The notes: a model not told the origin generated them from the sequence alone. Positions 34,117 to 43,557 are shown, counted from the first letter of the stretch. The stretch: 64,000 nt of DNA from Sulfurimicrobium sp963779055 (GCA_963779055.1 CAVZWN010000004.1:744001-808000), one strand, 5' to 3'. Program-made: numbers and translations.

Positions 34117-35360
34117 ATGCCTTTCAAACAATCGGCAACGAGCTCCACGCCGAATCCGTTCCCCTGAGCCGCATCGCCGGAGAATTCGGAACCCCCTGCT
34201 ACGTCTATTCCCGCGCCGCGCTGACACAGGCCTACCAGGCCTTTGATGACGCCCTTGCGGAACGGGAGCATCTGGTGTGCTATGCCGTCAAGGCCAACCC
34301 CAATCTCGCCATCCTCAACCTGTTCGCACGTCTCGGCGCGGGATTCGACATCGTCTCGGGTGGCGAGCTGCAACGGGTGCTGGCCGCAGGCGGGAATCCG
34401 GGAAAAGTGGTTTTCTCCGGCGTGGGCAAGACTGCCGGAGAAATGCGTCTGGCCCTCGAAGCCGGCATCCTGTGCTTCAACGTCGAGTCGGAAAGCGAGT
34501 TGCTGCGCCTCAATCAGGTCGCCGGAAGCCTGGGCAAATCCGCGCCGGTGAGCCTGCGCGTCAATCCCGATGTCGACCCCAAGACCCATCCCTATATTTC
34601 CACCGGCCTCAAGGGCAACAAATTCGGCGTCGCTTATCAGGAAGCCCCGCGACTCTACCGGCTGGCAAGCACCCTGCCCCACATCTCCATTCAGGGCATC
34701 GACTGCCACATCGGCTCGCAAATTACCGAAACCTCGCCCTTTGCCGATGCGCTCGACAAAGTGCTGGACCTCGTTGACCGCCTTCAGCAGGACGGCATCA
34801 CGCTTCACCATCTGGATCTCGGCGGCGGAGTTGGCATCCGCTATCAGGATGAAACACCACCATCACCGGGAGAATATGCAAAAACCCTGCTGTCCCGTCT
34901 GGGTGGCCGCCCGCATAAAATCATTATCGAACCCGGCCGCGCCCTGGTCGGCAATGCCGGCCTGCTGCTCACGCAAGTGGAATACCTGAAACATGGCGAA
35001 ACCAAAAATTTTGCCATCGTCGACGCGGCCATGAACGACCTTGCCCGCCCCGCCCTGTATGACGCTTACCACGCCATCCTGCCGGTGCATTCCGCCGGGG
35101 GCGCAGAACAAAATTACGAAATTGTCGGCCCGGTGTGCGAAAGCGGCGACTTTCTCGGCCATGACCGCAAGCTGGCGCTGGCCGAAGGCGATCTGCTGGC
35201 GATCATGTCGGCCGGTGCCTACGGCATGAGCATGAGCTCCAATTACAACACCCGCCCACGCGCCGCAGAAGTCATGGCAGACGGCACGCGGGTCCACCTG
35301 GTGCGCGAACGCGAGCAGATCGCCCAGCTTTTCGCTGGCGAAAAACCGCTCCCGGAATAA
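34113..35360 (+). CDS. lysA: Diaminopimelate decarboxylase
   Basis: LysA makes lysine from meso-diaminopimelate using PLP. The 415-residue protein has the PLP lysine K60 in HLVCYAVKANPNLAIL, the HIGSQI motif near 198, the glycine-rich LDLGGGVGIRY and the active-site cysteine in GPVCESGDFLG. It is translationally coupled to lptM. Length and motifs are normal. Confidence 0.97.
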   Translation: MNAFQTIGNELHAESVPLSRIAGEFGTPCYVYSRAALTQAYQAFDDALAEREHLVCYAVKANPNLAILNLFARLGAGFDIVSGGELQRVLAAGGNPGKVVFSGVGKTAGEMRLALEAGILCFNVESESELLRLNQVAGSLGKSAPVSLRVNPDVDPKTHPYISTGLKGNKFGVAYQEAPRLYRLASTLPHISIQGIDCHIGSQITETSPFADALDKVLDLVDRLQQDGITLHHLDLGGGVGIRYQDETPPSPGEYAKTLLSRLGGRPHKIIIEPGRALVGNAGLLLTQVEYLKHGETKNFAIVDAAMNDLARPALYDAYHAILPVHSAGGAEQNYEIVGPVCESGDFLGHDRKLALAEGDLLAIMSAGAYGMSMSSNYNTRPRAAEVMADGTRVHLVREREQIAQLFAGEKPLPE

Positions 35361-35368
35361 GCCCGCGC

Positions 35369-36868
35369 ATGAACGAAACGGGCACGCTCCGGATGCCGCG
35401 TCCGCTGCAGACCTTTATCCTCGCACCCGCCCTGGGCGCGCTGGCGGTGCTCGGATTCGCCCCCTTTTACTGGTTCCCGCTGGCCATCCTGGCTCTGGCC
35501 GGGCTTTTCCACCTGTGGAACCATGCACCCAGCGCAAAGCGGGCCGCCCTCGATGGCTTCACTTTCGGGCTGGGGTTTTTCGGCACCGGGGTGAGCTGGG
35601 TTTATGTCAGCCTGCATGATTTCGGTGGCATGCCATTTGCCGCGGCGGTGGCCGCCACCGCTCTTTTCTGCGCACTGCTGGCCCTCTTCCCGGCACTGGC
35701 GGGCGGGCTGCAGGGCCGCTTCAGAACCGCCCCGGCCGCACTGCGCCTGATGCTGCTGATACCTGCCCTGTGGGCCCTGAGCGACTGGCTGCGCGGCTGG
35801 GTCCTGACCGGCTTCCCGTGGCTGGCAATCGGCTACTCGCAAGTCCCGGCCAGCCCCCTGGCAGGCTTTGCGCCCCTGCTCGGCGTCTATGGCGTCTCGC
35901 TGACAACGGCGCTTTGCGCCGGGGCGCTGACACTCCTCACCATGAAAAATCAGCGCCGTCGCGCAGCCATCGCGATCACGTTCGTGCTATGCAGTGGCTG
36001 GGCGCTCAAACAGATCCAATGGGTTGAAGCGGCCGGAGAGCCTGTGACGATCTCTCTGCTGCAAGGCAACATCGAACAGGACATGAAGTGGCGCCCGGAA
36101 AAGGCCTTCGCCACGCTGAAGACTTACGCCGACCTCGCGGCTGCAAGCGAGGGAAAGCTGATCATCATGCCGGAAACCGCCCTGCCCATGTTCATCGCCG
36201 ATCTGCCTCCGCTTTATCTCGATCAGCTCCAGGCACTGGCGCAGCAGCGTGGCGGAGACGTGGTATTCGGCGCGCCCGAAACGGATGCGCCCACTGAATA
36301 TTTCAACAGCGCGTTCAGTCTGGGATCATCGCCGCCGCAGACTTATCGCAAATCCCACCTGGTTCCTTTTGGCGAGTTCCTGCCGCTGCGCCCCCTGCTC
36401 GACTGGGTACTGGATATCCTGCACATCCCCCTCTCCGATTTTTCACGCGGCGCCAAAGTACAGCAGCCGATGTCCGTTGCGGGGGTGAAACTGGCAGTGG
36501 ACATCTGCTACGAAGACGTCTTCGGCGAAGAGATCATCCGTCAGCTACCGCAGGCGACCATGCTGGCCAACCTCACCAACGATGCCTGGTTCGGTCACTC
36601 CATCGGCCCATGGCAACATCTGCAGATCGCCCAGATGCGGGCGCTGGAAAGTGGCCGCACCATGGTTCGTGCCACCAACACTGGCGTCACCGCCATCATC
36701 AACCAGCGGGGCGAAGTGGAGAAGCAGGCGCCCATTTTCACCACCACGATTCTGGAAGGGAAAGCGCAAGCCTTTCAGGGAAGCACGCCCTTCGTCCGCT
36801 TCGGCAACCTGCCTGCGCTGCTGCTGATCGCCCTGCTCCTGGCCGCGGCCTGGCGATTCAGGCCTTGA
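35369..36868 (+). CDS. lnt: Apolipoprotein N-acyltransferase
   Basis: Lnt adds the third acyl chain to lipoproteins in the inner membrane. The 499-residue protein has several N-terminal membrane helices, then the nitrilase domain. The Glu-Lys-Cys triad is visible in MPETALP (near 268), YRKSHLVPFGEF (near 327) and VDICYEDVFG (near 379). A final membrane helix ends the protein. It overlaps the next gene by three bases. Confidence 0.96.
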   Translation: MNETGTLRMPRPLQTFILAPALGALAVLGFAPFYWFPLAILALAGLFHLWNHAPSAKRAALDGFTFGLGFFGTGVSWVYVSLHDFGGMPFAAAVAATALFCALLALFPALAGGLQGRFRTAPAALRLMLLIPALWALSDWLRGWVLTGFPWLAIGYSQVPASPLAGFAPLLGVYGVSLTTALCAGALTLLTMKNQRRRAAIAITFVLCSGWALKQIQWVEAAGEPVTISLLQGNIEQDMKWRPEKAFATLKTYADLAAASEGKLIIMPETALPMFIADLPPLYLDQLQALAQQRGGDVVFGAPETDAPTEYFNSAFSLGSSPPQTYRKSHLVPFGEFLPLRPLLDWVLDILHIPLSDFSRGAKVQQPMSVAGVKLAVDICYEDVFGEEIIRQLPQATMLANLTNDAWFGHSIGPWQHLQIAQMRALESGRTMVRATNTGVTAIINQRGEVEKQAPIFTTTILEGKAQAFQGSTPFVRFGNLPALLLIALLLAAAWRFRP

Positions 36869-37119
36869 ACTGGTTCTGCTATCTGCTGGAATGCGCCGAC
36901 GGCACGCTTTACACCGGCATCACCAATGATCTGGACAAGCGCCTCGCCGCGCACAACGGTGGCACGGCATCCAAATACACCCGCTCCCGTCTGCCGGTGC
37001 AGCTGGTTTATAGCGAGCCCCATGCCGACCGGGCTTCCGCATCGCAGCGCGAAGCCGCGCTCAAAAAACTGAGCCGCCCGGCCAAGCTTGCACTGGTGAG
37101 GAACGGCACAAAAACCTGA
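36865..37119 (+). CDS. GIY-YIG domain protein (YhbQ type)
   Basis: This 84-residue protein is built almost entirely of a GIY-YIG nuclease domain: FCYLLECADGTLYTGITNDL, then KRLAAHNGGTASKYTRSR and a C-terminal SQREAALKKLSRPAK. The start is TTG at 36865, overlapping the lnt stop. Family members are small stand-alone nucleases of uncertain role. The start codon is inferred from domain limits. Confidence 0.85.
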   Translation: MNWFCYLLECADGTLYTGITNDLDKRLAAHNGGTASKYTRSRLPVQLVYSEPHADRASASQREAALKKLSRPAKLALVRNGTKT

Positions 37120-37160
37120 CCCGGGCTTCCCTATCCAGTCAAACGCAAATACAATGAACC

Positions 37161-37176
37161 GTGATCGAGAGATCAC
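37161..37176. other. Inverted repeat upstream of the DUF3365 gene
   Basis: GTGATC, GAGA, GATCAC is a perfect six-base inverted repeat about 85 bases before the start at 37259. It could be an operator or a small RNA hairpin. There is no further support. Confidence 0.25.
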
Positions 37177-37258
37177 AATACATCCGGATCAACCCAGACT
37201 AAACAACATCAGAACAACTGGGGCCATGCACATTACCTATTCACCAAGGAGATACCAC

Positions 37259-37834
37259 ATGAAATTGCGTTATCTGGTTGCAGCTGCATTTTCCTCTGCC
37301 ATCGCTTTTCCCGCCCAGGCCGACGACATGGCCAAGTACCAGGATGAAGCCCGCAAAGTCGTCAAGGAATTCGCCACCCGTTTAGGCGGCGAGCTGAAAA
37401 AGGAAATGGAAGCCAATGGCCCCGCCTCCTCCATCAAGGTATGCCGTGACATCGCCCCGGCCATCGCCTCCGAGGCTTCGCGCATGAACGGATGGCACGT
37501 CAGCCGGGTATCGCTGAAAGTGCGCAACCCGCTGCTCGGCACACCCGATGCATGGGAGCAGAAAGTACTGTCTGACTTCGAAAAACGCATGGAAAAAGAA
37601 AACCCGGCCAGCATGGAGTTTGCCGAGATCGTCACCGAGCCGCAGGGAAAATATTTCCGTTACATGAAACCGATCCCGCTGCAGGACGTCTGCCTCAAGT
37701 GCCATGGCACCGATGAGGTTCGCGCCCAACCAGCCAAGGATGTCCTGGCAACCGAATTCCCGCATGACAAGGCCACCGGCTACACGCTCGGCCAGTTGCG
37801 TGGCGCATTCACCATCAAGCGCCCGTTGTTCTAG
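37259..37834 (+). CDS. Exported haem-binding protein, DUF3365 family
   Basis: This 191-residue protein has a signal peptide (MKLRYLVAAAFSSAIAFPAQA, cut before DDM) and a single c-type haem site CLKCH near residue 150. The region before it (SIKVCRDIAPAIASEASRMN and RVSLKVRNPLLGTPDAWE) fits DUF3365/Tll0287-like haem proteins, which act as sensors or electron carriers. AAGGAG precedes the ATG. It stands alone between two intergenic gaps. The partner is unknown. Confidence 0.85.
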   Translation: MKLRYLVAAAFSSAIAFPAQADDMAKYQDEARKVVKEFATRLGGELKKEMEANGPASSIKVCRDIAPAIASEASRMNGWHVSRVSLKVRNPLLGTPDAWEQKVLSDFEKRMEKENPASMEFAEIVTEPQGKYFRYMKPIPLQDVCLKCHGTDEVRAQPAKDVLATEFPHDKATGYTLGQLRGAFTIKRPLF

Positions 37835-37853
37835 CCTTACCCGCCTCACCCCT

Positions 37854-37873
37854 GGGGCGGGTTTCCCCGCCCC
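37854..37873 (+). terminator. GC-rich hairpin after the DUF3365 gene
   Basis: GGGGCGGG, TTTC, CCCGCCCC forms an eight-base stem 20 bases past the stop at 37834. No T run follows, so termination efficiency is uncertain. It separates the haem protein from glyQ. Confidence 0.45.
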
Positions 37874-37931
37874 ATTCCCGGCACCCCGGAAATGCAGTAA
37901 AATCAGCACTTTTCCCCATCTACTGTCTTTC

Positions 37932-38846
37932 ATGCTGAGCTTTCAACAGATCATCCTGACCCTGCAGGAATACTGGGACAAGCAGGGCTGCGCCCTGCTT
38001 CAACCTTACGACATGGAAGTGGGCGCGGGCACCAGCCACACTGCCACCTTCCTTCGCGCCATCGGCCCTGAACCCTGGAAGGCCGCCTACGTCCAGCCCT
38101 CGCGCCGACCCAAGGACGGCCGCTACGGCGAGAACCCCAACCGCCTGCAGCACTACTACCAGTTCCAGGTGGTACTGAAACCAGCCCCGGAAAACATTCT
38201 CGAACTGTATCTCGGCTCGCTGGAAGCACTCGGCTTTGACCTGAAGAAAAACGACATCCGCTTCGTCGAGGACGACTGGGAGAACCCCACCCTGGGCGCA
38301 TGGGGCCTGGGCTGGGAAGTCTGGCTGAACGGCATGGAAGTCACCCAGTTCACCTATTTCCAGCAGGTTGGCGGCATCGACTGCAAGCCAATTACCGGTG
38401 AGATTACCTATGGCCTGGAGCGGCTGGCGATGTACCTGCAGGGCGTCGAGAACGTATTCGACCTGACCTGGACTCAGGGCCTGACCTACCGCGACGTCTA
38501 CCACCAGAACGAAGTCGAGCAGTCCACCTACAACTTCGAACACAGCGACGTGGAATTCCTGCTCACCGCCTTCAATGCTCATGAGAAGCAGGCCAAGCAT
38601 CTGATGGAAAACCATCTGGCACTGCCGGCCTACGAACAGGTGCTTAAAACTGCGCACACTTTCAACCTGCTGGATGCGCGCGGCGCTATTTCAGTCACCG
38701 AACGCGCCGCCTACATCGGACGCATCCGCAATCTGGCACGCAGCGTAGCCAGGAGTTATCTGGATAGCCGCGCCCGTCTCGGTTTCCCGATGGCGCCGAG
38801 AGAATGGGCTGAGGAAGTACTGGCCAAGCTGGAGGAGGCGGCATGA
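37932..38846 (+). CDS. glyQ: Glycyl-tRNA synthetase alpha subunit
   Basis: GlyQ is the catalytic subunit of the heterotetrameric glycyl-tRNA synthetase. The 304-residue protein starts MLSFQQIILTLQEYWDKQGC and carries LQPYDMEVGAGTSHTATFLR and the class II motif region YVQPSRRPKDGRYGENPNRL. The frame is open upstream, but ATG at 37932 matches the family. It overlaps glyS by four bases. Confidence 0.97.
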   Translation: MLSFQQIILTLQEYWDKQGCALLQPYDMEVGAGTSHTATFLRAIGPEPWKAAYVQPSRRPKDGRYGENPNRLQHYYQFQVVLKPAPENILELYLGSLEALGFDLKKNDIRFVEDDWENPTLGAWGLGWEVWLNGMEVTQFTYFQQVGGIDCKPITGEITYGLERLAMYLQGVENVFDLTWTQGLTYRDVYHQNEVEQSTYNFEHSDVEFLLTAFNAHEKQAKHLMENHLALPAYEQVLKTAHTFNLLDARGAISVTERAAYIGRIRNLARSVARSYLDSRARLGFPMAPREWAEEVLAKLEEAA

Positions 38847-40963
38847 GCAGGAAAAACCTACTTGTTGAACTGTTTGCCGAAGAACTGCCTCCCAAGGCGC
38901 TGAAGAAGCTGGGCGAGGCTTTTGCCGCCGCCATCGCTGACGCGCTCAAGACCCAGGGACTGGCCACAGCCGATGCTGCCGTAACGCCCTTTGCCTCGCC
39001 GCGGCGCCTTGCAGTGCATATAACGGATGTAGCCGGACAGGCAGCAGACAAGCCGGTGTCGCACAAACTGATGCCGGTCAGTGTCGGGCTGGATGCCAGC
39101 GGGAAAGCCTCTCCGGCCCTGCTGAAGCGGCTTGCAGCACTGGGCCTGGATGAGGCGGTGGTTCCGAACCTCAAACGGATCGCTGACGGCAAGGGTGAAG
39201 CACTGTTTTTCGATACCGTAGCCAAGGGCGCGACGCTGACGGAAGGCCTGCAAAAAGCGCTGGACGAGGCGCTGGCCAGGCTGCCGATCCCCAAGGTGAT
39301 GGGCTACCAGTTGCATCAGAACTGCGAACAACCCGGCTGGAGCACTGTCAATTTCGTGCGTCCGGTACATGGCCTGGTGGCCCTGCATGGCGCCGAAGTG
39401 GTGCCGGTGAGCGTGCTCGGACTGAACGCCAACCGCACCACCCAGGGCCACCGCTTCGAAGCGGCTGTCAGCCCGGTCAGCCTCAGGGATGCCGACAGCT
39501 ACGCATCACAGATGGAAAACGAAGGTGCCGTCATTGCCAGTTTCGAGGCGCGCCGCGCAGATATTTTCCGCCAGCTCCATGATGCCGCGGCAAAAATTGG
39601 TGGCGGCGTGATGCCAGTGGAAGATGAATCCCTGCTGGACGAAGTTACCGCCCTGGTCGAACGCCCCAACGTGCTGCTCGGCTGCTTTGACCAGAACTTC
39701 CTCGAAGTGCCGCAGGAATGCCTGATCCTGACCATGAAGGCAAACCAGAAATATTTCCCGCTGCTGGACCAAACCGGCAAGCTGACCAACCAGTTCCTGA
39801 TCGTATCCAACATCAGCCCGGACGACCCGAGCGCGGTGATCGGCGGCAACGAGCGCGTAGTGCGCCCGCGCCTGGCGGATGCCAAGTTCTTCTTCGACCA
39901 GGACCGCAAGAAGACGCTCGGCTCACGGGTAGAAAAGCTGGGCAACGTGGTCTACCACAACAAGCTCGGCACCCAGCTTGAACGCATCCAGCGCGTGCGC
40001 AAGCTGGCAGGAGAGATCGCCCGCCACCTCAACAGCAACGTGGAAAAAACCGAACGTGCTGCCTGGCTGTCCAAGGCCGACCTGCTGACCGACATGGTCG
40101 GCGAGTTCCCCGAACTGCAGGGCATCATGGGGCAATATTATGCGCTGCACGACGGCGAGGCGCCGGAAGTGGCGCATGCCATCGAGGCGCATTACCACCC
40201 CCGCTTCGCCGGCGATTCCCTGCCGCAGAACAACATCGGCGCCGCGACCGCGCTGGCGGACAAGCTCGATACCCTGATAGGCATTTACGGGATCGGACTG
40301 GTGCCCACCGGCGACAAGGATCCGTTCGGCCTGCGCCGTCATGCCCTGGGCATCCTGCGCATCCTGATCGAAAAGCAATTGCCGCTGGATCTGGCGGCTT
40401 TGCTGCATCTTTCAAAAGCGCAGTTTCCGGGTGAAGTCGTGGCGGAAAGCGTGGTGGTGGACGTGCATGGCTTCATGCTTGAGCGCCTCAGGAATTACCT
40501 GCGCGACAAAAACTTCGAAGCAGGCGAAATCGAAGCGGTCGTGAGCCAAAATCCAACCCGTATCGACCTGGTCATCCCGCGCCTGGAAGCCGTGCGCGAA
40601 TTCAGCAGACTGCCCGAAGCCGCCGCCCTGGCTGCCGCCAACAAGCGCATCCAGAACATCCTGAAAAAAACCGACGCCCCAAGCGGCAGCGCCGATCTGA
40701 CGCTGATGCAGGAAGCAGCCGAGCGCGAGTTGCTGGCGGCAGTAAACCAGCTGGCGCCCCAAGTCACGAACCTGATCCAGAACGAGGACTACACTGGCGC
40801 GCTGACCCAGCTGGCTGGTGTGCGTCAGGCCGTGGACGATTTCTTCGATGGCGTGATGGTAATGGCAGATGAACCGCAGGTGCGCAACAACCGCCTCGCC
40901 CTGCTCAAATCCCTGGGCGACCTGATGAATCAGGTGGCGGATATTTCCAAGCTGGTCAGTTAG
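38843..40963 (+). CDS. glyS: Glycyl-tRNA synthetase beta subunit
   Basis: GlyS recognises tRNA and supports the alpha subunit. The 706-residue product starts MSRKNLLVELFAEELPPKAL and contains FFDQDRKKTLGSRVEKL and the HD-like region GDKDPFGLRRHALGILRILI. Its length is typical. A short repeat-rich gap follows before gmhB. Confidence 0.97.
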   Translation: MSRKNLLVELFAEELPPKALKKLGEAFAAAIADALKTQGLATADAAVTPFASPRRLAVHITDVAGQAADKPVSHKLMPVSVGLDASGKASPALLKRLAALGLDEAVVPNLKRIADGKGEALFFDTVAKGATLTEGLQKALDEALARLPIPKVMGYQLHQNCEQPGWSTVNFVRPVHGLVALHGAEVVPVSVLGLNANRTTQGHRFEAAVSPVSLRDADSYASQMENEGAVIASFEARRADIFRQLHDAAAKIGGGVMPVEDESLLDEVTALVERPNVLLGCFDQNFLEVPQECLILTMKANQKYFPLLDQTGKLTNQFLIVSNISPDDPSAVIGGNERVVRPRLADAKFFFDQDRKKTLGSRVEKLGNVVYHNKLGTQLERIQRVRKLAGEIARHLNSNVEKTERAAWLSKADLLTDMVGEFPELQGIMGQYYALHDGEAPEVAHAIEAHYHPRFAGDSLPQNNIGAATALADKLDTLIGIYGIGLVPTGDKDPFGLRRHALGILRILIEKQLPLDLAALLHLSKAQFPGEVVAESVVVDVHGFMLERLRNYLRDKNFEAGEIEAVVSQNPTRIDLVIPRLEAVREFSRLPEAAALAAANKRIQNILKKTDAPSGSADLTLMQEAAERELLAAVNQLAPQVTNLIQNEDYTGALTQLAGVRQAVDDFFDGVMVMADEPQVRNNRLALLKSLGDLMNQVADISKLVS

Positions 40964-41049
40964 GAGTGAAGAGTGAGGCGTGAGGAGCAAAGGCGGTATG
41001 GGGTGCTTTTACCCCTCACGCCTCACCCCTCACCCCTCACCGGAAAACC
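40964..41049. repeat. Repeat-rich gap between glyS and gmhB
   Basis: The gap holds GAGTGAAGAGTGAGGCGTGAGG and, 35 bases later, three CCCCTCAC-like words in a row with a CGCCTCAC word among them. The two halves are roughly complementary, so the RNA could fold into a long imperfect stem. No T run follows. It looks like short, low-complexity intergenic repeat sequence. Confidence 0.55.
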
Positions 41050-41592
41050 ATGAAGCTCATCATTCTCGACCGCGACGGCGTGGTCAATTTCGACTCGGCC
41101 CAGTTCATCAAGAGCCCGGACGAGTGGAAACCCATCCCCGGCAGCCTGGAAGCCATCGCACGCCTCAATCAGGCAGGCTACCGCGTGGTGCTGGCCACCA
41201 ACCAGTCGGGTATCGGGCGCGGGCTGTTCGACATGGCCACGCTCAACGCCATTCACGACAAGATGCACAAGGCGCTGGCCCAGGCGGGCGGGCGCATCGA
41301 TGCGCTGTTCTTCTGCCCCCACACGGCGGATGCAAAATGCGACTGCCGCAAGCCCAAACCGGGCATGTTCGAGGAAATCAGCAAGCGCTTCAACATGGAT
41401 CTCGACGGCGTGCCCGCCATCGGCGATTCGCTGCGCGACCTGCAGGCTGCGGCCTCACTCGGCGCCCAGCCGATTCTGGTGCATACCGGCAAGGGTGAGA
41501 AAACCCTGGCCGGCGGCAGCCTGCCGGAAGGTACGCTGGTATTCGCCGATCTGGCGGAAGCGGTACAGTACCTGATCAACCAAAACGCATGA
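41050..41592 (+). CDS. gmhB: D-glycero-beta-D-manno-heptose 1,7-bisphosphate 7-phosphatase
   Basis: GmhB removes a phosphate during ADP-heptose synthesis for LPS inner core. The 180-residue HAD enzyme has the catalytic DRDGV at residues 7-11, ATNQSGIGRG and GDSLRDLQAA. The GmhB-type zinc site is C89, H91, C97 and C99. Its stop overlaps the acyltransferase start, so the two are coupled. Confidence 0.93.
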   Translation: MKLIILDRDGVVNFDSAQFIKSPDEWKPIPGSLEAIARLNQAGYRVVLATNQSGIGRGLFDMATLNAIHDKMHKALAQAGGRIDALFFCPHTADAKCDCRKPKPGMFEEISKRFNMDLDGVPAIGDSLRDLQAAASLGAQPILVHTGKGEKTLAGGSLPEGTLVFADLAEAVQYLINQNA

Positions 41593-42341
41593 TGATCTGG
41601 CTGCGCTCCTTTCTGTACGCACTGGGGCTGCTCGTCACCACCCCGATTTTTTCCGTTCTTGCCCTGCTGGCGTACCCATTGCGTCCGCTCACCCGTTCGC
41701 GCATCATTTCCGGCTGGGCCAGGATCATGCTGTGGTGGGCGAAACTGACTTGCGGCCTGACCTATCGTGTCCTTGGCGCGGAGAACATGCCCGGCCATCC
41801 TTGCGTCATTCTCTCCAAGCATCAGTCCGCGTGGGAAACCATGGCATTCCAGTGCATCTTTCCGCCTGTGGTATGGGTCATGAAAAGAGAATTGCTCAGA
41901 ATCCCGTTTTTCGGCTGGGGCCTGGCCATGACCAGCCCGATCGCCATTGACCGCAGCGCCGGCAAGGAAGCCCTCAGGCAAGTGACCGAGCAGGGCAAGG
42001 CGCGGCTGGAAACAGGCTTCTGGGTGGTGGTTTTCCCGGAAGGCACACGGGTCAAACCCGGCGTCAGGGGAAAATACAATATTGGCGGCGCCTTTCTTGC
42101 CACCCACAGCAAGGCAACGGTCCTGCCGGTAGCGCACAACGCGGGCGAGTTCTGGGGCAAAAATGCTTTCCTGATCTACCCCGGAACCATCACCCTGAGC
42201 ATCGGCAAGCCCATCCAGGCTGACGGCATGAAAACCGGAGAGCTGAATAGCCAGGCAGAAGCCTGGATTGAGCAGGAAATGTTGCGTATCGCACGCGATT
42301 TTGAAAGCGGCCCGCTTGCTCCACCGTCTCACACTCGGTAA
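41589..42341 (+). CDS. PlsC-type lysophospholipid acyltransferase
   Basis: This 250-residue membrane enzyme has N-terminal hydrophobic helices, the acyltransferase block SKHQSAWETMAF at 76-87 and the FPEGTR block at 149-154. The first block reads H78-X4-E83 in place of the usual H-X4-D. It probably acylates 1-acyl-glycerol-3-phosphate. A role in another lysolipid cannot be excluded. It follows gmhB directly. Confidence 0.88.
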   Translation: MMIWLRSFLYALGLLVTTPIFSVLALLAYPLRPLTRSRIISGWARIMLWWAKLTCGLTYRVLGAENMPGHPCVILSKHQSAWETMAFQCIFPPVVWVMKRELLRIPFFGWGLAMTSPIAIDRSAGKEALRQVTEQGKARLETGFWVVVFPEGTRVKPGVRGKYNIGGAFLATHSKATVLPVAHNAGEFWGKNAFLIYPGTITLSIGKPIQADGMKTGELNSQAEAWIEQEMLRIARDFESGPLAPPSHTR

Positions 42342-43023
42342 CGAGGAAATAGCCTATGTGCTGCGGCGCAGCCCGCGACGGCGCAGCATCGGTTTCAGAA
42401 TCGATCCCGCCGGACTGACTGTCAGCGTGCCCGCGCGCCTGCCGCAACAACAATGGGAAAAAGCACTGATCCAGAAGTCCGCCTGGATCCTCTCCAGGCT
42501 TGATCAAATGCGCCGCCATGCCGCTCCCCCCTTCGTCTGGCAGTCCGGACAGATGCTGCCTTTTCTCGGCAGCCCGGTCGAGCTGGCGGTGGAACACGGC
42601 CATGCCCGAACAGCCCCTCTGCTTGCCGAGGGTGTGCTGAGCGTATTTTCGCCCCACCCTCACGACCCTGCCGCATGGACAAACAAAGTCCTTAAATGGT
42701 ACCGGCGCGAAGCTTTGGCATTTTTCCAGAACCGGATCACGGTTTATGCACGCCAGCTCGGTGTCGAGGTATCGCGGCTCAATCTCAGTAACGCCCGCAC
42801 CCGATGGGGAAGCTGCACCAGCAAGGGCGACATCCGCCTCAACTGGCGCCTGATCAAGGCGCCGCCACCCGTCATCGATTATGTCGTGGCGCATGAACTG
42901 GCCCACCTGATCGAGCTGAATCATTCACCCGCCTTCTGGCAGACCGTATCCCAGCTTTGCCCGGACCACCGCGAACTGCGTGCATACCTGAAAACGCATG
43001 GAGCGCATTACCATCAGTTCTGA
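42316..43023 (+). CDS. YgjP-like zinc metallopeptidase domain protein (M48/DUF45)
   Basis: The product has the zinc-peptidase signature VVAHELAHLIELNHSPAFW and the upstream family block SNARTRWGSCTSKGDIRLNW. No signal peptide or membrane segment is visible, so it is probably cytoplasmic. The start is uncertain. A TTG at 42316 fits homologous N-termini, and a TTG at 42268 is also in frame. Either way it overlaps the 3' end of the acyltransferase gene. Substrate unknown. Confidence 0.82.
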   Translation: MLHRLTLGNEEIAYVLRRSPRRRSIGFRIDPAGLTVSVPARLPQQQWEKALIQKSAWILSRLDQMRRHAAPPFVWQSGQMLPFLGSPVELAVEHGHARTAPLLAEGVLSVFSPHPHDPAAWTNKVLKWYRREALAFFQNRITVYARQLGVEVSRLNLSNARTRWGSCTSKGDIRLNWRLIKAPPPVIDYVVAHELAHLIELNHSPAFWQTVSQLCPDHRELRAYLKTHGAHYHQF

Positions 43024-43133
43024 CTGATTTTAGGCCTTTCTGCAACAGGGTTTTTTACTGGCAGAAAGCTTGCTATGCTGGTAAACCGCGATTCGTGACC
43101 CATCCTGAAACCAACACAAAGAGGAGCGCTTTC

Positions 43134-43523
43134 ATGCGCCTGCTTCACACCATGATCCGCGTTGGTGATCTCGACAAATCCATCGCCTTCTATACCGGCA
43201 TACTCGGCATGCGCCTGTTGCGGCGCAAGGACTACCCCGCAGGCCGTTTTACCCTGGCCTTTGTGGGCTATGGTGACGAAGCGGATCACAGCGTGATCGA
43301 ACTCACCCACAACTGGGACACTTCGTCCTACGACATCGGTAACGGCTTCGGCCATCTGGCCATCGAAGTGGATGATGCATACGCCACTTGCGAAGCCGTA
43401 CGCGAACAGGGTGCCAGGGTCGTACGCGAAGCCGGTCCGATGAACGCGGGAAGCACGATCATCGCTTTTATCGAGGATCCGGATGGATATCCGATAGAAT
43501 TCATTCAGCGCGGCTCGCGCTGA
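43134..43523 (+). CDS. gloA: Lactoylglutathione lyase (glyoxalase I)
   Basis: GloA detoxifies methylglyoxal by isomerising its glutathione adduct. The 129-residue protein begins MRLLHTMIRVGDLDKSIAFY. Metal ligands are visible: H5, the glutamate in VIELTHNW, the histidine in GFGHLAIEV and the glutamate in GYPIEFI. GAGGAG precedes the ATG. It is monocistronic by spacing. Confidence 0.96.
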   Translation: MRLLHTMIRVGDLDKSIAFYTGILGMRLLRRKDYPAGRFTLAFVGYGDEADHSVIELTHNWDTSSYDIGNGFGHLAIEVDDAYATCEAVREQGARVVREAGPMNAGSTIIAFIEDPDGYPIEFIQRGSR

Positions 43524-43557
43524 AACATAATCACAATAAAAGACACAGGGGAAAAAC

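Noticed and set aside
37154..37258. An earlier start for the DUF3365 gene at 37154
   Set aside because: The added residues are charged, would block the signal peptide and have no ribosome binding site. AAGGAG directly precedes the ATG at 37259.
41023..41322. Antisense open frame opposite gmhB and similar short frames opposite gloA and glyS
   Set aside because: No ribosome binding sites, no recognisable domains, and each lies wholly within a well-supported gene on the other strand.
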